Below, in pieces: positions 16,199 through 23,264 of a stretch of 39,815 nucleotides of DNA. Position numbers and translations under genes: made by a program. The DNA is from Candidatus Moraniibacteriota bacterium. GTDB lineage: Bacteria; Patescibacteriota; Minisyncoccia; Moranbacterales; UBA2206. Location: assembly GCA_013334765.1 (NCBI GenBank), contig JAAXWW010000001.1:1-39815 (forward strand), given 5' to 3'. Under the pieces are notes generated by a model, which was given only the letters and a program-made list of their open reading frames with translations, did no database searches and was not told the origin of the DNA. The number at the start of each line of letters is the position of its first letter. The first letter of the stretch is position 1.

Positions 16199-17755
16199 GT
16201 GAAAGATTTATTCATAGTTAAGGCAGTGAAAAATAATGCGATTATCCCGTTGTTTGTTATTGCTTTTTTTGTTCATGTTTTCTGCTCTTTTATCGGATGG
16301 AACAATAATTTGATAGATATTCATGGATTCAGGCAGACCCAAACGGCAATCTCTGTTTATTACTTAATTCAAGAAGGTTTTAAGATAAATTACATTACTC
16401 CCGTCCTGGGTGCTCCATGGTCGATTCCATTTGAGTTTCCTATTTACCATTGGGTGGTTGCTTTAATAGTTGTAATTTTTCATTTCCCCGTTGATCAATC
16501 CGGAAGGTTTGTTTCGTTATTATTTTTTTATTCATCCCTACTGACGTCCTATGCTTTTCTTAGGCTCTTCATAAAAAATAGGAATAAAGTTCTCTTGATT
16601 CTGATATTTGTATTATTGAATCCGATATATTTATTTTGGTCCAGGACTTTTCTTATGGAATCAACAGCTCTTTTTTTCGGAATTTCCTATTGTTATTTTT
16701 CGACAAAATTCTTTATAAGTAAAAAAAAGATCTTTCTTGTATTGGCCGCGTTTTTCGGAATTTTTGGAATCTTGACTAAAATAACAACATTTTCTATATT
16801 TCTCATACTTAATGGAATTTTATTTGTTGTTTTTTATCGGACAGCTTTTGGAGATGTATGCAAATCTTTGAATATAAAAAAAATAAAGGTCGTGTCTCTG
16901 ATCGTATATGTCATTTTCCTGACTCCTATTGTTTGTGGTTTGTCGTGGACAAAATTTGCCGATGTTCAAAAACAAACGAATCCCTTAGCAAGAAATTTTA
17001 TTGATTCGAAAAGTCTTAGTGTTTGGAATTTCGGCACAATTAATCAAAAAATTGACCCAAAGGTATGGGAGGGAATATTTAAGAACGCGACTCTGGCTTA
17101 TTTTCCATTGGGATCAATAGATTTTTTTGGATTGTTTGGTATTCCTAGTCTATTGATAATATTGTTGTTATTTTCCATAATAAAAAATAAATATCGTAAG
17201 GAAATCGGAATATCGCTAGCGCTGTTTCTTTCGGGACCATTAATATTCACTAATCTGTATTTCGTACATAACTATTATTCCTATGCCAATAGTATATTCC
17301 TCTCAGTGGCAGTTGGCTTGGCTTGTGCCTCATTATTGGAATCAAAAATAAAATATAAAAATACAATATCGCTTGTTATCATTGTTTTCTTTGGGTTATC
17401 AAACTTATATTCTTATGGAAACACTTACTATTATTCTCAAAAAAATGGTACAAGCCAATATATAATTAAGCTGGCAGATTTTATAAGGAAAAATACTAAT
17501 GAAGACGATGTGATTATGATTTTCGATATGGACTGGGATCCGTCATTATCATATTATTCTGAAAGAAGATCGATAATGGTCAGGGGAAGCTTTTCAGAAA
17601 AGCAGGTTGATGAATCATTAGCTAATCTTGGAGGTAGAAAAGTTTCTGCCATTGTAAAAGGGGTGATAACTCCTCCTGCTTTTGGCAACAAAAGGTATGC
17701 GTGTGATGACCCGGACTTTGTCGATGGAGGATATTCGGTCTGCTTGGTAAAATGA
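16199..17755 (+). CDS. GT39/ArnT-like membrane glycosyltransferase
   Basis: A 518-residue polytopic protein with about ten to twelve helices and a C-terminal soluble domain of about 100 residues. The first extracytoplasmic loop carries IDIHGFRQTQTAISVYYLI, a pattern seen in GT39/PMT-like transferases where an Asp/Glu-His region binds the polyprenyl-phosphate donor. The GTG start at 16199 has no SD. It is the last gene of the AT-rich glycan island, before the tRNA-Leu pair. Probably adds a sugar to a surface glycan or protein on the outer membrane face; the exact donor and acceptor cannot be told. Confidence 0.75.
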   Translation: MKDLFIVKAVKNNAIIPLFVIAFFVHVFCSFIGWNNNLIDIHGFRQTQTAISVYYLIQEGFKINYITPVLGAPWSIPFEFPIYHWVVALIVVIFHFPVDQSGRFVSLLFFYSSLLTSYAFLRLFIKNRNKVLLILIFVLLNPIYLFWSRTFLMESTALFFGISYCYFSTKFFISKKKIFLVLAAFFGIFGILTKITTFSIFLILNGILFVVFYRTAFGDVCKSLNIKKIKVVSLIVYVIFLTPIVCGLSWTKFADVQKQTNPLARNFIDSKSLSVWNFGTINQKIDPKVWEGIFKNATLAYFPLGSIDFFGLFGIPSLLIILLLFSIIKNKYRKEIGISLALFLSGPLIFTNLYFVHNYYSYANSIFLSVAVGLACASLLESKIKYKNTISLVIIVFFGLSNLYSYGNTYYYSQKNGTSQYIIKLADFIRKNTNEDDVIMIFDMDWDPSLSYYSERRSIMVRGSFSEKQVDESLANLGGRKVSAIVKGVITPPAFGNKRYACDDPDFVDGGYSVCLVK

Positions 17756-17820
17756 ATTCCTTATTGCAGATAAACAAACAATTTGCAAAAATCATCCCAG
17801 TAGGATATCCTGATTATTGC

Positions 17821-17904
17821 GGGGATATGGTGAAATTGGTATACACGCTAGCTTCAGGTGCTAGTGGCAGCAATGCCGTGAGAGTTCGAGTCTCTCTATC
17901 CCCA
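17821..17904 (+). tRNA. tRNA-Leu(CAG)
   Basis: Acceptor GGGGATA/TATCCCC. Anticodon stem CTAGC/GCTAG with loop TTCAGGT gives anticodon CAG. A long class II variable arm (GGCAGCAATGCC) is typical of leucine. Discriminator A, no encoded CCA. Confidence 0.95.
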
Positions 17905-17932
17905 CAGTATCCTCATAGTTTTTAGAAAATAT

Positions 17933-18015
17933 GCCTTGGTGGCGGAATGGTATACGCGCTAGTCTTAGGAACTAGTTCCCGGAAGGGATTGAGAGTTCGA
18001 GTCTCTCCCAAGGCA
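17933..18015 (+). tRNA. tRNA-Leu(TAG)
   Basis: Acceptor GCCTTGG/CCAAGGC. The anticodon loop CTTAGGA gives anticodon TAG. Long variable arm (TCCCGGAAGGGA). Discriminator A. The rluD-like gene starts only 5 nt downstream. Confidence 0.95.
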
Positions 18016-18020
18016 CCGAT

Positions 18021-18983
18021 ATGAAAATACTGACAGACGAAAAAAGCGCTGGAAAGCGCATCGATAAAGTTCTCTCCTCATACGCCAAAGTCACGGCGGA
18101 CAAAAAGGAGGGTGTTTTTTTTAATGGAGGCATTTCCAGGGTGGAGATAGCTGATTATATAAAAGAGGGAAAGGTTTTAGTGAATGGCAAGACTATAAAG
18201 CCAAGTTATATTCTCAAAGAGGGCGATCAGATCGAAATAACCTTTGATCTTGAAAAGAATGTCATTGTCAGTCCGAATCCAAATCTTAAAATAAGAATTA
18301 TTCACGAAGATGATGACATTATCATCATCGATAAGCCCGCAGGAATCAGGTCTCACGTTGATCTGCAGGATCAAGAAAACACCCTGGTCAATTTTTTGGT
18401 TGCTAGGTATCCAGAAATAGCTAGCATACATGATGGTTCAGAAGGTTCATGGATGCGGCCTGGAATAGTGCATAGATTGGATATGGACACGAGCGGAATA
18501 ATGGTTGTCGCTAGGAATGAAAAAACTCTTCGTGAGCTCAAGCGGAAATTTCAGGACAAGGAAATAGAAAAAAAATATTGGGCGCTGGCTATTGGGAGAT
18601 TCGAAGAAAAAGAGGGGATAATAGAAAAACCGTTAGCGCGCTCGTCTAGTTATAGAAAACAGGTCATAGCAACAAAAAGGACTAAGACGAAAATAAGGGA
18701 AGCCATAACCCACTATAAAGTTATTCAGGAATTTGACGGGTATGCGCTTTTGGAAGTCAGTCCGAAAACCGGAAGGATGCATCAGATAAGGGTTCATCTG
18801 GCTTCAATCGGACATCCGATTATCGGGGATGAGAAGTATTTGCCTAAGAATATGGAATCTGGCATCTCGCGTGCCGCTTCCCGGCATCTTCTTCACGCGA
18901 AAAGCATCCGTTTCTCCCTTTTCGGGCGGGATTATTTTTTCGATTCTGCCATTTCTGACGATTTTCGCGTTTTTCTTGACTAA
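18021..18983 (+). CDS. RluA/RluD-family pseudouridine synthase
   Basis: A 320-residue RNA pseudouridine synthase of the RluA family with an N-terminal S4 RNA-binding domain (about residues 12-75: GKRIDKVLSS...IKEGKVLVNGK). The catalytic motif HRLDMDTSG (151-159) has Asp154 as nucleophile. The conserved KYWALAIG and the C-terminal GRMHQIRVHLASIGHPIIGD block follow. It most likely modifies 23S rRNA (RluD-like) but could modify tRNA; the paralogue cannot be fixed by eye. ATG 18021 follows tRNA-Leu(TAG) by 5 nt and has no SD, so it is probably transcribed with the tRNAs and freed by tRNA processing. Confidence 0.92.
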   Translation: MKILTDEKSAGKRIDKVLSSYAKVTADKKEGVFFNGGISRVEIADYIKEGKVLVNGKTIKPSYILKEGDQIEITFDLEKNVIVSPNPNLKIRIIHEDDDIIIIDKPAGIRSHVDLQDQENTLVNFLVARYPEIASIHDGSEGSWMRPGIVHRLDMDTSGIMVVARNEKTLRELKRKFQDKEIEKKYWALAIGRFEEKEGIIEKPLARSSSYRKQVIATKRTKTKIREAITHYKVIQEFDGYALLEVSPKTGRMHQIRVHLASIGHPIIGDEKYLPKNMESGISRAASRHLLHAKSIRFSLFGRDYFFDSAISDDFRVFLD

Positions 18984-19021
18984 AAGCCGATAAAGCGGTA
19001 GTATGGGTAAAGTCAAAAAGG

Positions 19022-19070
19022 AAGCTCTAAAGAGCTTGGTTTTGGGACTAGCCGCAAGGCTTTTTGCTTT
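19022..19070 (+). terminator. tandem small hairpins, weak terminator
   Basis: AAGCTC-taaa-GAGCTT (19022-19037) is followed by AGCC-GCAA-GGCT (19050-19061) and a T-rich stretch. The second hairpin plus T-run could end the rluD transcript. The stems are short. Confidence 0.4.
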
Positions 19071-19094
19071 TAAATAACTATTTCGTGGTATAAT
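19064..19094 (+). promoter_or_regulatory. rplS promoter
   Basis: -10 TATAAT at 19089-19094. A -35-like TTGCTT at 19064-19069 is 19 nt upstream, slightly long. It leaves a roughly 36-nt leader before rplS. Confidence 0.55.
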
Positions 19095-19136
19095 TACAAA
19101 GCTTTCGGTGCCAAGCGCGCCTTAGGGAAAAAATAT

Positions 19137-19631
19137 ATGGACAAGAAGATTATCGAATTCAACAAGACTGAAAGAGGAGACAAGAAGATGGATTTTCAAG
19201 CCGGAGATGTCGTGAAGGTCTCGCTCAGGATCAAAGAAGGCGGAAAAGAAAGGATCCAGAACTTCGAAGGACTAGTCATTGCTGTCAAAGGCGGACAAAG
19301 CTCATCGCCGAAAATAACTGTTAGGAAAGTTTCCAACGGAGTGGGAGTGGAAATGATAATCCCCATCCTTTCAAAGAATGTCGAAAAGATCGAACTTATC
19401 AAGCGCGCCAAAGTGAGACGCGCCAAGCTTTATTATGTCAGAGGACTTACTACCAAGCAGAGCCGCATGAAATACAAGGATCTTTCCAAATATGCCGCAA
19501 CAGAGGAAGAGGAAGTGAAGGAAGAAGAAAAGGAAGAAGCGGCTGAAGAGAAGGCTGTGGAAGCTAAGGCTCCTTCTGAAGAAAAGAAAGCGGCTCCGAA
19601 AAAAGCAGCTGCCAAGAAGAAAGCCGAATAA
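19137..19631 (+). CDS. rplS: 50S ribosomal protein L19 with charged C-terminal extension
   Basis: A 164-residue L19. The conserved core is at about 18-115: FQAGDVVKVSLRIKEGGKERIQNFEGLVIAVKG, then the family signature KITVRKVSNGVGVE and SKNVEKIELIKRAKVRRAKLYYVRGL. Typical L19 is about 115-120 residues. The remaining 45 residues are a low-complexity Glu/Lys/Ala tail ending KKAAAKKKAE, as seen on several ribosomal proteins of Patescibacteria. ATG 19137 follows AGGGAAAA, a modest SD. Monocistronic, with its own promoter and tRNA-Leu(GAG) downstream. Confidence 0.95.
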   Translation: MDKKIIEFNKTERGDKKMDFQAGDVVKVSLRIKEGGKERIQNFEGLVIAVKGGQSSSPKITVRKVSNGVGVEMIIPILSKNVEKIELIKRAKVRRAKLYYVRGLTTKQSRMKYKDLSKYAATEEEEVKEEEKEEAAEEKAVEAKAPSEEKKAAPKKAAAKKKAE

Positions 19632-19697
19632 CCATTCGGCCGTGTGCTATAATGTTTTTATTGATTTGGGAATTTTGCATATGTGCGGGTCGCTTTC

Positions 19698-19714
19698 GTC
19701 CCGCTTAGCGGGAC
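19698..19714. repeat. GC-rich hairpin before tRNA-Leu(GAG)
   Basis: GTCCCGC-tta-GCGGGAC lies in the rplS-tRNA gap and is followed by ACTACGGC. A similar GC-rich block with hairpin GCGGGC-ttt-GCCCGC and ACTACGGC precedes tRNA-Gly (about 21087-21125). It could be a REP-like or processing structure. Confidence 0.45.
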
Positions 19715-19727
19715 TACGGCGGATCGA

Positions 19728-19812
19728 GGGCGGATGGCGGAATTTGGTATACGCGCAAGCTTGAGGTGCTTGTGGGAGCAATCCCTTGGAGGTTCGAGTC
19801 CTCTTTCGCCCA
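19728..19812 (+). tRNA. tRNA-Leu(GAG)
   Basis: Acceptor GGGCGGA/TTCGCCC (one G:U). Anticodon stem CAAGC/GCTTG with loop TTGAGGT gives anticodon GAG. Long variable arm (GGGAGCAATCCC). Discriminator A. Confidence 0.94.
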
Positions 19813-19826
19813 CAATTTTTGTTTCG

Positions 19827-19902
19827 GGATCCTTAGCTCAATGGCTAGAGCACCTCGTTTACACCGAGGGGGTTATAGGTTCGAGTCCTATAGGATCCAC
19901 CA
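19827..19902 (+). tRNA. tRNA-Val(TAC), CCA encoded
   Basis: Acceptor GGATCCT/AGGATCC. Anticodon stem CCTCG/CGAGG with loop TTTACAC gives anticodon TAC. Discriminator A at 19899, followed by encoded CCA. Confidence 0.94.
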
Positions 19903-19917
19903 CGCAAAGCGATGAAT

Positions 19918-20288
19918 GCCAGACTAGCTCATCGGTAGAGCGAAGGACTGATTTTCGGTCCGCTTAGCAGCAATGCTAAGTTGAAATTGGGTGAATTCGA
20001 GGAAGCCTAAAGTCGTAGCCGAAAAATGACCAAGGTAATCTCGAGCCAATCCTTCGCCGGGAGGCTACGGATTGCAAGCAAGTCTTGAATTGAAAAAAGG
20101 CTTTGCCTGCAGTAGCTTTAGCGGAGGCAGGTGTAGAGACTAGCAAGTGAGTCCCAACGATAATCTTGCGCTAGCGCCCAACTCCCTTGATTATATCCAG
20201 GGATGAAGAAATAGTCCGATCCTTGGGGAAACCCAAGAAAAGAAGAAGGAAAATCCTTGCGTGCCCAGTTCAACTCTGGGGTCTGGCA
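19918..20288 (+). tRNA. tRNA-Phe(GAA) interrupted by a group I intron
   Basis: Exon 1 is 19918-19949 and exon 2 is 20249-20288, giving a 72-nt tRNA. The acceptor GCCAGAC pairs perfectly with GTCTGGC (20281-20287). The anticodon stem AAGGA (end of exon 1) pairs with TCCTT (exon 2), enclosing CT + GAAAA, the classic Phe loop with anticodon GAA. The T-arm is CCCAGTTCAACTCTGGG. The intron sits between U33 and G34. An alternative reading as tRNA-Ile(GAT) was considered and rejected. CCA is not encoded. Confidence 0.88.
19950..20248 (+). ncRNA. group I intron in tRNA-Phe (299 nt)
   Basis: A self-splicing group I intron with no ORF. P1: the exon end GGACU pairs with intron GGUCC (19957-19961), with the required U:G wobble at the 5' splice site (U33). 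P10: intron UUUUC (19952-19956) pairs exactly with the 3' exon start GAAAA. The intron ends in G20248 as required. The P7 guanosine-binding strands are visible as AGACTA (20137-20142) and TAGTCC (20212-20217). A P2-like hairpin is CTTAGCA-gcaa-TGCTAAG (about 19963-19980). Its size is like the small tRNA introns of cyanobacteria and Azoarcus. The exact fold of P3-P9 was not worked out. Confidence 0.85.
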
Positions 20289-20301
20289 CAGTTGAAGAAA
20301 G

Positions 20302-20344
20302 ATTGAACCCATGATATGATTTATCCATCTATCATGGGTTCAAT
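20302..20344. repeat. 15-bp perfect inverted repeat before the HTH gene
   Basis: ATTGAACCCATGATA (20302-20316) and its exact complement (20330-20344) with a 13-nt loop, between tRNA-Phe and the HTH gene start. It could end the tRNA transcript or hide the ribosome entry site of the next gene. Confidence 0.75.
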
Positions 20345-20349
20345 TGTTT

Positions 20350-21030
20350 ATGAAAAAGCAAAAAGCAATAAAACTGAGAAAGCAAGGCAATAGCTATAAA
20401 CAGATTTCTGATAAACTGGATGTGGCCAAAAGCACCCTTAGCTATTGGCTCGGCAACATTGAAATTTCCAAAGAGGCTCAGGAAAAAATTTCAAAAAGAG
20501 CCAGTAAGATAAGCGCGGAGGCTCTTTTGAAAAGAAATAAGAAACAGACTGCTCTAGCTGCTGGAAGAGCTGAAAAGATAAGAGATGATTCTAGAAAGGA
20601 ATTTTCAAAACTCAAAGGCAACAAACTTTTTCTTGTTGGCGTGTCGCTATATTGGGCTGAAGGATATAAGAAAGGAGCCGAGGGTAGCAAATGGAAAAGT
20701 GTTGATTTTGCTAATTCTGATCCGGAGATGGTTATGATCATGATGAGATTTTTCCGGGAGATATGTGAAGTTGGAAATGAGAGAATAAAGATCCAATTGA
20801 TGACACATCCCAATGTTGAAATGGAAGAAGCGCTAAGATATTGGTCTGAAATAACCGAAATTCCTAAAAATCAATTCATGAGAACTTGTTGCGCCATAAG
20901 CAAAGCAAGCAATGGTAAAAGGCCGAATAGATTGACTTATGGGACAGTTCATATTAGGATAAATGATGTAAAATTATTCTTCAGGATTATCGGTTGGATT
21001 GATGGATTGAAAGAAATGATGAAGATATAA
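20350..21030 (+). CDS. HTH protein with possible LAGLIDADG-like homing-endonuclease domain
   Basis: A 226-residue protein. Residues about 1-40 form a resolvase/transposase-type helix-turn-helix (AIKLRKQGNSYKQISDKLDVAKSTLSYWL). A coiled, Lys-rich linker follows (about 45-85). The C-terminal 140 residues hold FLVGVSLYWAEGYKKG and, at the end, LFFRIIGWIDGLKE, which resemble the two helices of LAGLIDADG-type folds, though the match is loose. It lies 61 bp downstream of a tRNA carrying a group I intron, a natural place for an intron-mobility endonuclease, but the family also occurs alone. ATG 20350 is chosen; an in-frame TTG at 20344 adds two residues. Confidence 0.6.
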   Translation: MKKQKAIKLRKQGNSYKQISDKLDVAKSTLSYWLGNIEISKEAQEKISKRASKISAEALLKRNKKQTALAAGRAEKIRDDSRKEFSKLKGNKLFLVGVSLYWAEGYKKGAEGSKWKSVDFANSDPEMVMIMMRFFREICEVGNERIKIQLMTHPNVEMEEALRYWSEITEIPKNQFMRTCCAISKASNGKRPNRLTYGTVHIRINDVKLFFRIIGWIDGLKEMMKI

Positions 21031-21125
21031 GAATTTTAAAGTGAAGGTCGCTTCGGCGGCTGAATCCATCCTGCGTTTGCTTCAGCGGGCTTTGCCCGCC
21101 GAAGCCAAACTACGGCTTGGCGAAG

Positions 21126-21197
21126 GCGGGTATCGTATAGCGGCTATTATATTACCTTGCCAAGGTAGAGATACGGGTTCGACTCCCGTTACCCGCT
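21126..21197 (+). tRNA. tRNA-Gly(GCC)
   Basis: Acceptor GCGGGTA/TACCCGC. The anticodon loop TTGCCAA gives anticodon GCC. T-arm ACGGGTTCGACTCCCGT. Discriminator T. A terminator follows at once. Confidence 0.94.
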
Positions 21198-21204
21198 CAG
21201 GCAC

Positions 21205-21236
21205 AAAACAGGCTTTGTTTGAAGCCTGTTTTTTTA
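21205..21236 (+). terminator. terminator of tRNA-Gly (copy A of a repeated terminator)
   Basis: Stem AACAGGCTT/AAGCCTGTT with loop TGTTTG and a run of Ts. Nearly the same hairpin recurs at 21672-21702 and 24716-24749. Confidence 0.88.
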
Positions 21237-21263
21237 TAACAAAAGATAATTGGAGTATGGAAT

Positions 21264-21291
21264 TTGACATATCTGATAGCTGGTATATACT
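21264..21291 (+). promoter_or_regulatory. consensus sigma-70 promoter
   Basis: TTGACA (21264-21269), 16-nt spacer, TATACT (21286-21291), upstream of the small gene at 21330. Confidence 0.75.
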
Positions 21292-21329
21292 CAAATGTTC
21301 TACAATGTTAGAAAAAAAGGAGCGTCGTT

Positions 21330-21569
21330 ATGACAAGTATGAGGGACAAACTGATTGACTTGAAGGGAAAGATGCTGGCGGTTCAGAATCTTGACGATGG
21401 ATTGTACATCAAAGCTCCAATGGCAAAAACTTGGCATGAAAAGATAATCGAGGTGGGAGACGATTACTTCATTGTCGAGCATGTGTGGACGCCACCAAGG
21501 CAAAATGATCCAAGGAAACCAATCATCTGGGCTATAAGTGCAGTCAAAAAGATTAGTGGAGAAATATAG
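21330..21569 (+). CDS. small hypothetical protein of the accessory region
   Basis: A 79-residue soluble protein, family unknown. The pattern (LIDLKGKMLAVQNL...GLYIKAPM...VGDDYFIVEHVWTP) suggests a small all-beta fold with a charged, Trp-containing C-terminal half. Start ATG 21330 has a clear SD (AAAGGAG, 8 nt before). It has its own promoter and terminator, so it is a stand-alone unit. The strong SD and self-contained layout are unlike the core genes and shared with the following small genes. Confidence 0.6.
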   Translation: MTSMRDKLIDLKGKMLAVQNLDDGLYIKAPMAKTWHEKIIEVGDDYFIVEHVWTPPRQNDPRKPIIWAISAVKKISGEI

Positions 21570-21598
21570 TCAAGATTCTAGTTTGTTTTCTTAAATTC

Positions 21599-21630
21599 AA
21601 AGAGCTTCTTCATAAAAGAAGCTCTTTATA
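21599..21630 (+). terminator. rho-independent terminator
   Basis: Perfect stem AAAGAGCTTCT (21599-21609)/AGAAGCTCTTT (21617-21627) with a short loop, followed by ATATTT. Confidence 0.8.
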
Positions 21631-21639
21631 TTTAAAACT

Positions 21640-21727
21640 GGTTCTAATCGTATTAACTAACCAGCTCAGATAAAAACAGGCTTTGTTTGAAGCCTGTTTT
21701 TTGTACCCGTAAAGTTGGGTTAGAACC
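21640..21727 (+). repeat. attC-like palindromic element, copy 1 (contains terminator)
   Basis: An 88-bp element bounded by perfect inverted ends GGTTCTAA (21640) and TTAGAACC (to 21727). Inside are TCGTATTAACTAACCAGCTC, a stem AACAGGCTT/AAGCCTGTT with a T-run (21672-21702), and ACCCGTAAAG. Copy 2 (25792-25881) shares both flanks, with a compensating change at the ends. The layout recalls integron attC sites (short inverted core boxes ending in GTTAGAA) but no integrase is present. Confidence 0.6.
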
Positions 21728-21838
21728 GGAAGGGAACGGCTGCTGGACAGTTGACTTTGAGGAGCGATTATGCTATTGTTTAAAGTCCATATTCAAAGGA
21801 CATCCATCTTTAACAACCAAATTCTACCGGAGGATGCC

Positions 21839-22267
21839 ATGAACGCAATATCTTCCTATCTTTTTTCCGTAGTCTTGATCGCTCTCGCCTTCGTGGCCTG
21901 GCAAGCTCTTGCCAAGTTTTCGGAAGCGCCGAGCGCTTGGCTTGGTCCGATCGTCCTGTTCGGTTCACTTATCGGCGCGCTTGTGTTCGGTTGGCGCGAC
22001 ATGGCGACAACAAATCCTGACGTTACCTGGAGCTCGGTATTTATCCTTCTTGGTCTCGGACTCATTAATGGAGTGGCAATCTATTATAATGCCATCAATC
22101 TGACGAATGAGTCGATCAATGTCGGGACTTACCTCATGATCCTGACCGTTCTCATGGCGGTTTTCGCACCATTCATAAACGCGGTGTTCACGCGAACGCT
22201 TCCGAGCCTGTGGCAATTCGCTGCTATCGGTACGGGTGCGCTTACCATTTACCTCGCTGGCAAGTAG
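21839..22267 (+). CDS. four-helix membrane protein, EamA/SMR-like
   Basis: A 142-residue integral membrane protein with four helices (about 4-25, 33-53, 65-85 and 96-140 in two parts). Length and layout resemble a half-size EamA/DMT or small multidrug resistance-type transporter: early Trp (AWQAL), Gly-rich second helix, and a central GLGLINGVAIYYNAINLTNESINVGTYLMIL reminiscent of DMT repeats. Start ATG 21839 is chosen for its SD (CCGGAGG) and because the first helix follows directly. An in-frame ATG at 21770 with its own GAGGAG SD would add 23 polar residues. G+C-rich, like the next two genes. Confidence 0.65.
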   Translation: MNAISSYLFSVVLIALAFVAWQALAKFSEAPSAWLGPIVLFGSLIGALVFGWRDMATTNPDVTWSSVFILLGLGLINGVAIYYNAINLTNESINVGTYLMILTVLMAVFAPFINAVFTRTLPSLWQFAAIGTGALTIYLAGK

Positions 22268-22316
22268 CTGGCCGCGAAGTTCTGAAAAAACACAAGGGCA
22301 TAAAACGGAGGCTCCA

Positions 22317-22556
22317 ATGCCAATCGAAGTCTTAGGTCAGGAAGCGGTCAAGAAGATGCTTGAACTCGGTCGAAACCCCTATCGTCCGCCCGAAATCACC
22401 AAGCTTCAGGAGGAAATCCAGGGTGAAATGCGTGTTGCGGGGCTCCGCATGTCCGTTTACGGGATCATGAATGAGGAAGCGGTCGAAAGGATAACGCGCA
22501 TGAAGTTCGAGCTTGATGCGCTTTATGCGGCATGGTTTGAGGGAAGAATAGAATAG
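22317..22556 (+). CDS. small helical hypothetical protein
   Basis: A 79-residue protein, family unknown. The start ATG 22317 sits behind ACGGAGGC. Predicted mostly helical: EVLGQEAVKKMLELG, ITKLQEEIQGEMRVAGLRM, then EEAVERITRMKFELDALYAAWFEG. Soluble. It lies between the membrane protein and the GlcG-like gene, all co-oriented with short gaps (49 and 30 bp), so the three probably form one operon ending at the 23102 terminator. Confidence 0.55.
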   Translation: MPIEVLGQEAVKKMLELGRNPYRPPEITKLQEEIQGEMRVAGLRMSVYGIMNEEAVERITRMKFELDALYAAWFEGRIE

Positions 22557-22586
22557 AATATCCCAAAAACGCGAAGGAGCGAAAAA

Positions 22587-23078
22587 ATGAGCAGGATCAT
22601 CACCGAAGAGATGGTGCGTGAAGGCGTCCGTCTCGCAATGCCGGCTATCGACGCTATTCTGGCCAAGGAAGGGACGACCTGGGGTCCCAAGCTGGTGATG
22701 TGGTGCGTTAAAATTCCCGGGTCGGAAAACGATATCCACGGCGAGTCCTTCGGGGAGTCCGCCCGGTGGACCGACAAGAACTGGGAAGAAGGATGGGAAA
22801 GCACGGGCAAATTCCTCGCCATCGCCAGAAAGAAATTGGCCGTGGCCGAGCGGGAACGGATCGCGACCAGTGTTGTCGCCGCCACTCGTCCGTGGTGCCT
22901 GGAAGAAGGGGAATTCCTCTACCCCGGCGGTGTCTACTGTGACGGCGTTTCGGTAGCCGTGTCCGGTGCCAAGGGCGAGACCGACGAGGCGATAGCCTGG
23001 CTCATCCTCAATGCCATCCTGATGTTGACCAATCTCGACGCGAGGAAGCGCATTGAGGAGAAACAGATGGAGATTTAA
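22587..23078 (+). CDS. GlcG/HbpS-like protein
   Basis: A 163-residue protein whose C-terminal part (about 115-150: LYPGGVYCDGVSVAVSGAKGETDEAIA) matches the end pattern of the GlcG/HbpS family (PF03928), where a Gly-rich strand is followed by GVSG-x-x-x-x-x-D-x-x-I/E-A. The N-terminal half is less typical and includes several Trp residues (W59-type segment GTTWGPKLVMW). Some family members bind or degrade haem, others accompany glycolate oxidase; no role can be assigned. Start ATG 22587 has SD GAAGGAGC. Codon use is visibly richer in G+C than core genes, suggesting transfer. Confidence 0.55.
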   Translation: MSRIITEEMVREGVRLAMPAIDAILAKEGTTWGPKLVMWCVKIPGSENDIHGESFGESARWTDKNWEEGWESTGKFLAIARKKLAVAERERIATSVVAATRPWCLEEGEFLYPGGVYCDGVSVAVSGAKGETDEAIAWLILNAILMLTNLDARKRIEEKQMEI

Positions 23079-23101
23079 AGCTCGCAACGCGGGCAGCAAA
23101 G

Positions 23102-23144
23102 GCGGCAGATCCGTGATTCATGGGTCTGCTGCTATTTTTTTTTA
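23102..23144 (+). terminator. rho-independent terminator after the GlcG-like gene
   Basis: 11-bp stem GCGGCAGATCC/GGGTCTGCTGC (two G:U pairs) with a 9-nt loop, then a run of nine Ts. Confidence 0.85.
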
Positions 23145-23160
23145 TTCAGAAATCATAATT

Positions 23161-23184
23161 GGATTCTAACGGCATACGGCTAAA
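23161..23184 (+). repeat. possible degenerate third copy of the attC-like end
   Basis: GGATTCTAACGG...CTAA lines up with the left end of the two elements at 21640 and 25792. The TTCTAAC box is the exact complement of GTTAGAA. No matching right end was found. Confidence 0.3.
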
Positions 23185-23200
23185 TAGCTTAAGTATATGA

Positions 23201-23230
23201 AAAAAACGGATCAGAATTGATCCGTTTTTT
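23201..23230. terminator. bidirectional terminator
   Basis: AAAAAACGGATCA (23201-23213), loop GAAT, then TGATCCGTTTTTT (23218-23230). It serves the plus-strand side and the convergent minus-strand regulator gene. Confidence 0.88.
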
Positions 23231-23264
23231 TGTTTTATTTTATCGATGATAACTAATAACGATT

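Noticed and set aside
19918-20288. Reading the split tRNA as tRNA-Ile(GAT), with the splice after GAT.
   Set aside because: This loses the P1 U:G at the splice site and the exact P10 pairing. The tRNA-Phe reading restores both and gives the classic CTGAAAA loop.
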